Shown: positions 55,071 to 64,000 of the stretch, piece by piece
Numbering within the stretch: the first letter of the stretch is position 1
How the letters are laid out: each line of letters begins with the position of its first letter
Source: Selaginella moellendorffii
Taxonomy: Eukaryota > Streptophyta > Lycopodiopsida > Selaginellales > Selaginellaceae
Direction of reading: 5' to 3'
NCBI RefSeq assembly: GCF_000143415.4
Contig: NW_003314374.1
Location: forward strand, 149,754 to 213,753
Length of the DNA: 64,000 nt
Notes under the pieces: generated by a model
Databases searched by the model: none
The model's input: only the letters and a program-made list of their open reading frames with translations
Told to the model about the DNA's origin: nothing
Made by a program: the position numbers and the translations under genes

Positions 55071-58000
55071 CCCAAACTCAAAGATCAATAGATGGACAAT
55101 ATCAAAGTCATAGACAATGATAGTTTAGAGATTTAATTATCAGGGAATAAAGCTTAGATTAGAACACAAAAGTATTCCAAGTAAGTTATCATCCGATAAA
55201 CTAGTATTACAGTATAGGAACCACCAAGATCACTATCATTGGAAAACATAGGATGCACCATCCAACAAAATTCAATAGCAAGTATATCATCAAGTAAACG
55301 CAATGATAAAACTTAACTACCGAGGATAGCAGACAGTAAGCCAACAACTTACTAGAGAGAACTCAAAGAACACAAAGTATCATTGACTAACAAGCACAAT
55401 GCTCGCGAATGTATCACCCAAAGGAAATAACATCCAAATCTATCAAAACTAACTCGAGCAACAATCAACAGAAGAGAATGAATGTGGGAAGACCAACAAA
55501 CACTCATGCCTGCCAACTATCACAAAAGCCAATCTGAATAGATCCCAGCCAACAATACCAAGGAACTTAAGTTGCCTAAGCAAGAGTTAGCAACATCCTA
55601 CTGATGTCTTAAACCCAAAAGACCAATCCAGAGCAAACCACAAAGATATATGGTATTGCAAAAAGCCATAAGCTATCAAAGAGAACAACTAACCATCATG
55701 AAAGATCATCAATCATCCCATAAATAAAGAGATGCAAAATCATCGTCTAAGAAGGAATCCACCATCCCGAAGAATAGCGAATCAATCTAGATCAACGATA
55801 ATCAAGCAAAACCTCTTACAAAGATAATCAATTATCCCAGATGATAGTCAATCATCACCAATGATTGCTAGATGCAAATACTAACTTCAACATCTAAGCT
55901 AATGAGCCAAAATGCCTTCCCCAACAACTTCTAACAAATGGAACAATGAGCACAAAACTCAAGAACCAAAAGCTCGAAGAAGCCTATAACTAAGTCTTGC
56001 CTAATAATGATCACGAGTCTCATAGAAGCTAACTTCAATGCTAAAGAAGAAATCATGGTGCAACCCACAATATCTTCCTCAACACATCCATAAGCCAAAC
56101 TTCATAATACCAAAGCTAACGAAAAGCATTTCTACATCAATCCAAAAGCTAAGTATAACGAAGCTATGCTCAACAAGTGATCATCCAACGATCCTCCATG
56201 AATCCATCTATAGCAAGACGTAACTCACTTCATAACAAGCTCAAAAAGAATCATTAATGATTGCTATATTCCGAACTCAAATCCAGCAAGGACTCAACAT
56301 TCTAATATCGATCACTAACTCTTCTTCTCGTAGAGTTAGCATAGTCCACGACTAAATCACTTTTCAAGGAAAAGCTAAAGCTCAACCCTCTACTAAATAA
56401 TCTCGTCTAGAACACAACTAACTTAACTTGCCACTCAGTTCATTTGAACGTCAACACAGTTGCTAACTAGCAAATGCACGAATGCCAACAACACAAAGCT
56501 ATAGCCAAATCATCAACACTATATTCATCAAGACTAATGAAACTCAATATCAATCCTTAGAAGGATATCTCATTTCACTCAGATCTCAATATCAACAATG
56601 TCAATGACAAAGCATCACTTCAATGCCATCAACACCAAAACAAAGCTAGAAGAAAGCATGAGTGAATCACCACTCGGAGCTTTCCAGCAACCAAGCTAAC
56701 CAAGGTCAAAGATACTTTAATTAGTAACCGAGACCAATCCTTTAGCAAAACTCAGTTACAGATAACACTTCATCAAGGAGTGATTCACCACATCCAAGAC
56801 TCAATGAAATCTAACACTATGGCTAAATGTAACCAAATGATATCAACAGAGGTAGAGTCGACATGCCAACATGAAAAACTCATGTAAGTCTAACGACACG
56901 ATCCTCCACAACACCATCCGGTAAAGCAAGCCCATCACTGCTAAATCATCATCGAGCAACGCAAGTATCAACAGTCTTTTTGACAGAGTCTACAAGTAAT
57001 CACTAGTCGCAAAGCAACTAACAATCATTCTTTCAACTTGCCTTCACAAGACCCAAACACTAACTCATGTCATCGAGTTACATACTTGTCCAACAAGAAC
57101 GTGATACCCCAGGTACGAGATAAAAGTTCATAGACAAGCACAAACTAAATGACCACTCGAATCCAACTCAACCGCAATAAGCTCACTAATGCATTTAGTC
57201 AACAGTTCTGAGCATGCCTTGAAGAGGCTAGCTATGCATGATCAACACTCAGTCAAAACTAAAGTGAAGACCATGAGATGGACTCATATTGGTACACAAC
57301 CTCCTCATAGACAAAGCTATAGTATGGGTACCAACATCTCAGCTTGCAAACAACTAAGTTGGACATCACCATCCTCAGCCAAGGCGCAGGGCCACCAAGA
57401 CCAAGTCAAGATCAGTGAGAGCTCACTACTCTCATAGAGTCTAACGTAATGCAAGGTGCAACCTGCCACCAAGCATAACGCTACAAAAGAAAGGTACAAG
57501 GGTCACCTTTCTTAGAAAAGCGCAACGGCCACTTTCCTACACTAACTCCAGACTCTATCCAACTCAATTGCCTTAGCCCCAAAAGTCAGCATCCCTTTCG
57601 GGTCGCATCATACAAACTACTTACTAAGGTTTAAGCCAACCGAAGCCAACTCCAACCCCTTCAATAGTTTGTACTGGCTTACGAAAACGGAATGGTTTTC
57701 GAGCAAAATGACCAACAGATCAGCCATTGGAAAAGTCTAAGAAAATTTGTGGAAAATTTCCCATCCTAGAGAAAGAATGACTCTCAGTCCAGGATTGCAA
57801 ACTTTCAAGACTCAACCAACTTCCTCCTACAAACAACTTCACATAGGCTCACCTCAACACAAATTCTCATGATCCAAGAATACGTCTAAGCATCGAACAT
57901 CTTTGCCCATTTAACCGTTATCTAACACCGATATCCGCAAAGTGCAAAATGAACATCCAAGGCTTGATCACGAAGACCACTTCTTCGGATATCCATATTG

Positions 58001-59520
58001 CACTAACACTCTTCTTCAATCACCTTCAAGATCCAATGTGAAGCCAAAACACTAACAAGAAAAATGACATGGAAAAATCAAGGTCCAAGGAAAATTCCTC
58101 ATCACTTGAAATAACAATGCCACTTCCACTAACACAAGTGCTAGTGATATCAATGCCCCAACTACACATCTTCTCCATCCAACAATTTACTCCAAGTGCT
58201 AACGGATCAACCGACAAGCCATAGCAAGTAAATGCTATAACCCTTTTCCAACACTAATGGGCAAAACTCAAGGAAACAAGGAACCAACTTAAGCTTAGCA
58301 TAATGAACCACCACCAAGAATCCAGTCAAAGCTACTACAATGCTACTTCGTGCAAGTAGACTAGCTTCTCCATCCACCACTTTGGGGGTTGATCATCATT
58401 TATCCAAGCAACTTCGTAAACACATTGCTCATTATCACATGGATATGATATATAATCACAATGACTTGATCATCAATTGAGTAACACAATGAGCAATGCC
58501 TATGTCATTACTTCAAACGTTTATGTGAGTATTAAATGCCAACTCGATTCGACAAAATGCAACATAAATGCCACACTCCACCAATAGAGGTTTACGACAC
58601 CCAACACCACTAACTTTTGTTCACAACACAGACAAGCTCATGCCACTCTCTTTCCGACCAAACTCAACACTAATCCAACACCAAGCTACTCAAGGAGCAA
58701 TAGCAAGGTTCCCCGGAAAAGAATTGAGCATTGCAACCCAAGTCTTCCAATAGCGAGCCTAGACAAAATGGTTTAGTGTTTCACCACTATCCATCCCATA
58801 ACTCACCACTTGTAAGACCATCACTTCCAACATGCATCAAGGTAGGGACTCTTGATTGCATGATGTGAACACAAGCAATGAGTTAACACCTCGTTGCAAA
58901 TCATCTCTCCAAGAAGAGAAAATGATTTACGTATTTGATCCTCCGTCCCCGATGACTCTCTTTTCGATCTCATCTTTGACCAAACCTCAAGCTTGCTTTC
59001 ACACTGCCTTCAGTTCAATCCAAGAAAAGTTTATGAGAGAGCACGGCAATGATTACTTGAACCAATAGACTATTCCCTACAATCTTGATTGATCCAATTA
59101 TAATCATGCCTAGGAAGGATCCACTAGTGCCGTGCTAAACAGCTACGGACCAGCCTATTTGCCACTCATAGCAAACCCAGGTAGGTTTGCTTTCACCCAT
59201 GGTACAAGGAATAACTCACGGAACCACTAATAGGCTAACATTAATCCTGCCAACTCAAAGCGTAACCTCGAGTTGCTAATGTGCCTCACTCACGAGCCCA
59301 AGCGCAAACTCGTGCTACTGGAACAACTCAAATCCATCTTATGAGCCCAAGAGTAAGCTCACATAATTACGGTACAAGAAGGTAACCGAATCCATACCCA
59401 AGGAACGATTGCGAAGTCTTTGCACCAAAACGTGTACCCACTCGGATCATCGTTTTCATCTCTGCGTATGCAACGAGACTAGTTGCCCAATCTCATTGAA
59501 TAGTACTCGCTGAGACTCAT
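55071..59520 (-). other. Non-coding interior of the LARD-like element
   Basis: About 4.45 kb, C/A-rich on the plus strand, with no open frame above about 90 codons and no gag, RT or integrase similarity seen on either strand. Codon-like composition is absent. The region is unusually uniform in composition with no obvious tandem repeats. Confidence 0.75.
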
Positions 59521-59532
59521 TCTCTGATACCA
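59521..59532 (-). other. LARD primer binding site (initiator-Met tRNA)
   Basis: The minus strand reads TGGTATCAGAGA, two bases after the LTR end CTACA. The first 11 bases match the initiator-Met PBS, as in the TRIM at 4852-4863. Confidence 0.85.
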
Positions 59533-59534
59533 AA

Positions 59535-60663
59535 TGTAGCGCACGTGGTTTTGACCCTTTATCCTATGGTGATTTACCATAGGATAACACCACGAAGCGG
59601 AACCTAAACCCTCTTTGTGCCACGTGACAGATGCCACGTGTCCATGCCACGTGTCCATAGGAACCCGAGGTTCAGGGCCTTGGGCCACTGAACGAATGAA
59701 CGGTGCCAAACTCCCAAGCATGGAGCCAAGGAGTGATGGAACCGAACCACGGAGCAACTCCCAAGCATACAGCCCAAGGAGCGAAGGGACAGGGGCCCGG
59801 AGCGACTTGGACCAATCCTAGAGCAACCAGCATCCCAATGCCAGGACCAGCACGCAAAACGGAGCCAAACGGAGTCTGGCGCTATTTCGGCATACCAGTG
59901 GCCTTACGCGAGGATATGGGTACTCCACCAACTAGCATGGAATGGAACTTGGGCTTAGACCCAAGCCGGACGCAGAACAAAGACAGGCACGCAAGCGGGA
60001 GCTAGACTATGCCTCAGGTTGGTCGGCCATGCCCGACCTACCCACTATCCCTACTATACATTTGGAACCCCCCATAGCCCCCCCCCCTTGAGGAACACAC
60101 GCTTTGGGCTTTCACCCCAAGCCTCCCTTAGTATCAGGAGTTAGTCTCTGGGACAAGCTCGAAACTTACTAATTATGGAATGTCCCTAGATTGCGAATTT
60201 GGACACGGGACGAACACCATTGTGTTCAGGACGATCTCTACATTCCGTAGATATGCCAAATGAGCAAATCTGGACACTTTCCATAAATAGCATTTGGGAC
60301 GAATTAAGACTAACACAAAGGGCATGATAGCGAGGGTGTTTGGCAGACACGGTAAGCTATCATTTAGCGATGTTGAGGGACCAATCTCAATATCGCGGGG
60401 GTTCTTGATACTAGCAAGTGCAAGCCAATGACACAAGTTTCTCAAACCAGGCCGAGTATGCTCAGCAAGAAACACATAGGGTTCCTACCTTATGTTTATC
60501 CAATCTAAGTGCATGTTCATTGACCAGTTTCTCAACTAGTTCAAGTGGGAACTGATAACGGGTCCAGCAATACCGACCTCCTGCCATCGTGGCAGCAAGG
60601 TAAGAGTGTCCGTAAGGACTGGCCGACAGGTAACTTTCGATACATGAAGTCACATTCGCGACA
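59535..60663 (-). repeat. 5' LTR of the LARD-like element, truncated
   Basis: Almost identical to 53422-54551. Similarity stops abruptly at 60663 (ATTCGCGACA then unrelated GGATTATAG), so the outer 500 bp are missing and any flanking target duplication is lost. About 32 bp of unrelated sequence separates it from the next LTR. Confidence 0.9.
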
Positions 60664-60695
60664 GGATTATAGTTATGAAATTCCAGCTCTTCAAA

Positions 60696-62110
60696 TGTAG
60701 CGCACTTGAATTTGGAGCCGAACTCCAAGCTCGTTGCACTATGAAACCAGGGTTTAGTACAATCCTACGAGCACCAACTCCCCGTATTCAACACCTGCAT
60801 GCAAAATGGTGTCAGACGGTGTCTGGCATAATTTTGGCATACCAGTGGCTTAACGTGAGGAGGAGGGTACCCCACTGACTAAAGTAGCGTGGAGCTTAGG
60901 CTTAGACTTAAGCCAGACACAAAACAAGGAGCGACACAGCCCAGCAGGAGTGAAACTAATGTCTTAAGTGGTCAGACATGCATTCCAACCACTATCCCTA
61001 CTATACATTTGGAACCCCTTACCCCCCTTTAGGGAACACATGCTTTGGGCTTTCACCCCAAGCCTCCCTTAGTACTAGAAGTTAGTCTTTGGGACAAACT
61101 TGAAACTTACTAAATATGGAATGTCCCTAGATTATGAATTTAGACATGGGACAAACACCATTATGTTTAGGCCAATCTCTACATTTCGTAGATATGCCAA
61201 ATGAGTGAATCCAAACACTTTCCATAAATAGCATTTGGGACCGAAATGAGACTAACACAAAGGGCATGATAGTGAGAATATTTAGCAAACACAGTAAGTT
61301 ATCATTTAGCGAATATTGAGGGACTATTCTCAATATCGCAGGGGTTCCCAACACTAGTAAGTGCAAGCCAACAACATGAGTTTCTCGTCATCATGTCAAA
61401 TATGTTTAACTTAATGACAACTTAGGATTTCCTTCCTTAGTGCTCTTCCGGTCTAAGTGCACATGTGTTGACCAGTTTCTCAATTAGCTTGGGTGGAGAC
61501 CGTAAAGACCAACCTCCTATCGTCGTAGCAGTAAAGAAAGAGTGTCTGTAAGGACTGGCCGACAAGTATCTTTTGATACCCGAAGTCACATTCGCAACAC
61601 TCTCCCCCCCTTGGGGAAGATCGACATCCTCATCAAGGCATACCCGAGTTTAGCAAATTGTCAAGGAAACAACTTCAAAAGTTAACGAAAAGCACCTTAT
61701 ATGAGAAACATATCAACTTAAATGAGTTATGGAACGACCTCTCCTCTACGTCCAAAGACGTTATGACTTAGACACCCTCCGGCTGTCACCGATAAAGAAA
61801 TGACTAACGGAGTTAGCCACCCTTGCAACTCCAAGTACCACTTGGCTTACAAAGGAATGATACATCCCTGCCCACAGGGATATAGGGAGAGCTAGAGGCC
61901 CAACTTCCCTTGAGCAAGAAATCAACCTTGTTGGGAAGATTTAGACAACTATTATAAATTGGCAAATGAAGTTGTTTACACGATCACGCCCCTTTTATAA
62001 AAATGAGTCATCGAAAGAGAGGCAGGGACTTGTGATCAGACTATAATAGTTATCCCCATGGTTATGGATTGGATCCATGCACCGAAGTGCCAAAATCAAG
62101 CTGCCAAAAC
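60696..62110 (-). repeat. 3' LTR of the right-hand decayed chromovirus
   Basis: An older copy of the same LTR family, starting TGTAGCGCACTTGAATTTGG on the plus strand. It is more similar in layout to 2090-3455 (reverse complement) than to the LARD LTRs. The right end is approximate. Confidence 0.75.
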
Positions 62111-62269
62111 TGACCCAAGTACTAACGAATGAGAGAAACAAAACTTTGATTTATAAAAAGATATTACTTTCTTGATTTGCAAGATTTATTACAAGATTTA
62201 CAAAACTATTCTTTATTATGATTCTTATACTCCATGACAAGCTCACGACCATGTGTAAAATTCTTAAAA

Positions 62270-64000
62270 GGCTCCCAAGTTTATTCACAAGATGGGTAAC
62301 CTTTCCACTTAACTAAATATTCTTTGGTTTGACCACTATGTGCTTTACGAGACAAAAGAATAGCCTCAACCTCATACTCCAGTTCACCATCAATAACATC
62401 TGGAGCTGGACGAACATCCCTAGAGTGGCCAGGATCCTCATGATATGGGGCCAGTAAATTGACATAAAACACATCATGAAGTTTGGACATCTCTTGTGGA
62501 ATATCCAACTGATAGGATATATCACCAAGTCATTTCAACACCTGATAGGGTCCAACATATCTTGGTAATAGCTTCCGAGACAAAGATCCTTTAACATTCA
62601 AGTTTCGGGAAGATAGTCACACCTGATCTCCCACTTGATAGGATACATCCCGACGATGATGATCCTTATCACATCGATACCTATTTTGAGCTTTGCCCAT
62701 CACCTCAGGAGCTCTAGACCAACCTTGGCGTAGCTGCTCCGCATAAGTCTCAACAGCTGGGACCAACACTTTGGACATTGGTTTCAGTACAACAATTTGT
62801 TAAGGCACACCACAAACATTCCCTTAGAGCATCTCCTATGGAGAACAGCCAATAGCACTATGAAATGTGTTGTTATAACAAATTTCTGTTGTATCCAAAT
62901 GCTCAACCCAGTCGCGTTGGTCCACCATGACATAGTACCATAGATAATCCTCAACTTGAGCATTCACGCGTTTGGTCTGCCAATCAGTTTGAGGATAAAC
63001 TTCAATTTGGTACCTAACAACTAGAACAGTGTGCCCCAAAACTTCCCCGTAAACCTCGAATCTCTATCTGAGATCATCTCTTTAGGAAGACCACAAACTC
63101 GTATTACTTCATGGAAAAAGATCTTTGCTACTTGGTTTGCATTCACTGTTTCCACGGTTGGAATGATGTGTGCAACTTTCGACAACTGATCCACAACCAC
63201 CATCAAAGTATCATAACCTTTAGACTTCAGTAAGCAAGTGACGAAATCAAGTCTCACACTTTGAAATGGCCATACCGGTGCTAGAATGCACTACAACTTT
63301 CTAGCTTGCGTCTCAGTTTTGTGCTTACATTGATGGCATATAGGTTAAGAACAAACATAATCCGCTACATCACCTTCCATACCAGACCAAAAAAATCCTT
63401 TTTTCAATGAAGCAAGAGTCTTGTGTTTTCCACCATGTCCCGCTGCCGGAACATCATGATGTTCCCGCAGAAACAACTACTGCAGATCCTTTGAGGGAAG
63501 GTATAATCTCTCTTGCTTATAGAATATAAACCCATCCCAAACTGAGAAGTGAAGCTTCGACTAGCAATTTTCACCGCTTCGCTACTAGCGTCTTGCTTGA
63601 ACAACTCCATAAGGTGCAAGATTGCCTTCGCTAATGGATCATTTCCATACAAAGCCCAAATGTCCTCCAACCAATCTGAACTGATTGTTGATATTGCCCG
63701 AAACTGAGCCAAATGACTCAATGCATCTGGAACAATATTATCTTTACCAAGTTTATATATGATTTCAATATCATATATAGCAAGCTTTTTTTGCCAACAA
63801 GCCTACTTCGGCGTAAGTTTTGGCTTTATAGCAAAGTAGCTTAGTGTGTTACTATCCATATAAACCTTGGTATGTCCACCCAAATAGTGTTTCTAGTGTT
63901 CCAGTGTCGACATTATAGCAAACATCTCTTTGTTGGGTTTTATCCAATTTCTTGGAATAGAACACAATGGGACAACCATGTCGCCTTAGTGTAACACCAA
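62270..64000 (-). pseudogene. Decayed Ty3/gypsy chromovirus, 3' part of pol
   Basis: The minus strand holds, from 64000 downward: RNase H-like sequence, integrase zinc-finger and core pieces (VVDQLSKVAHIIPTVETVNA, GLPKEMISDRDSRFTGKFWG at 63021-63257; YHPQTDWQTKRVNAQVEDYL near 62980), the tether (EMSKLHDVFYVNLLAPYHED) and a chromodomain (EYEVEAILLSRKAH, EYLVKWKGYPSCE, about 62281-62400). Stops and frameshifts separate the pieces. It is less decayed than, and of the same family as, the copy at 1-2000, but in opposite orientation; it runs off the right edge. Confidence 0.88.

Larger units (their letters stand above)
53422..60663 (-). mobile_element. LARD-like non-autonomous LTR retrotransposon, 5' LTR truncated
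   Basis: On the minus strand: 5' LTR (60663 to 59535, its outer part missing), PBS at 59521-59532, about 4.45 kb of internal sequence without coding capacity, and 3' LTR (about 55070 to 53422). The shared 1.13 kb of the LTRs differs at only about three positions by eye plus C-run length. The LTR family is the same as that of the decayed chromoviruses in the window, so those presumably supplied proteins in trans. A large non-coding interior with intact LTR signals is the definition of a LARD. Confidence 0.88.

Noticed and set aside
1-64000. CRISPR array, prophage, bacterial operons or organelle DNA insertions
   Set aside because: No spaced identical short repeats, no phage genes, spliced nuclear-type genes throughout; no stretch recognisable as plastid or mitochondrial DNA.

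Overview
The window looks like nuclear DNA of a vascular land plant, most likely a lycophyte close to Selaginella moellendorffii. It encodes RuBisCO small subunit, ferredoxin-dependent glutamate synthase, an auxin response factor, an abscisic acid receptor and a VAPYRIN-like protein. Its introns are very short (about 50-100 bp) with ordinary GT..AG borders, genes are tightly packed, and Ty3/gypsy debris borders the gene island. The species is an inference; no organellar or bacterial operon structure is seen.

Layout. 1-8190: a decayed chromodomain-type Ty3/gypsy element with its LTR, LTR fragments, a TRIM element and a TRIM solo LTR with a perfect target-site duplication. 8194-33220: the gene island. 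It holds two small plastid-type proteins in divergent orientation, a class-A-like ARF, an MSP-ankyrin (VAPYRIN) gene, tRNA-Ala(TGC), rbcS, tRNA-Leu(AAG), a PLIP-type plastid lipase, a PYL receptor, a p24 cargo receptor, a small two-helix membrane protein and Fd-GOGAT. 33221-39211: an AT-rich bulb-type lectin remnant interrupted by a complete 4.9-kb Ty3/gypsy element with 175-bp LTRs and a TAAC duplication. 39340-53000: a rearranged zone with roughly mirror-image blocks. Each arm has a member of one unrecognised gene family, then fragments of Fd-GOGAT, then an F-box gene; one arm is largely broken (39.7-41.7 kb), the other keeps intact end genes (44.9-51.3 kb). 53030-64000: a hAT transposase remnant, a recent non-coding LTR retrotransposon (LARD-like) with nearly identical LTRs and an initiator-Met PBS, then a second decayed chromovirus in opposite orientation to the one at position 1.

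The genes do not form a pathway, although several are plastid or photosynthesis related (rbcS, Fd-GOGAT, PLIP, two small plastid-type proteins). PYL, ARF and VAPYRIN serve hormone or symbiosis signalling. The most unusual content is structural: the shredded and mirrored Fd-GOGAT/F-box/unknown-gene segment with a perfect 33-bp-arm hairpin at one homology break; the TAATG gag-pol junction and apparent tRNA-Ala primer site of the intact retroelement; and the rbcS gene wedged between two Pol III genes. Exon borders were read by eye from splice consensus, reading frame and family similarity. Repeat borders marked 'about' are uncertain by tens of bases.
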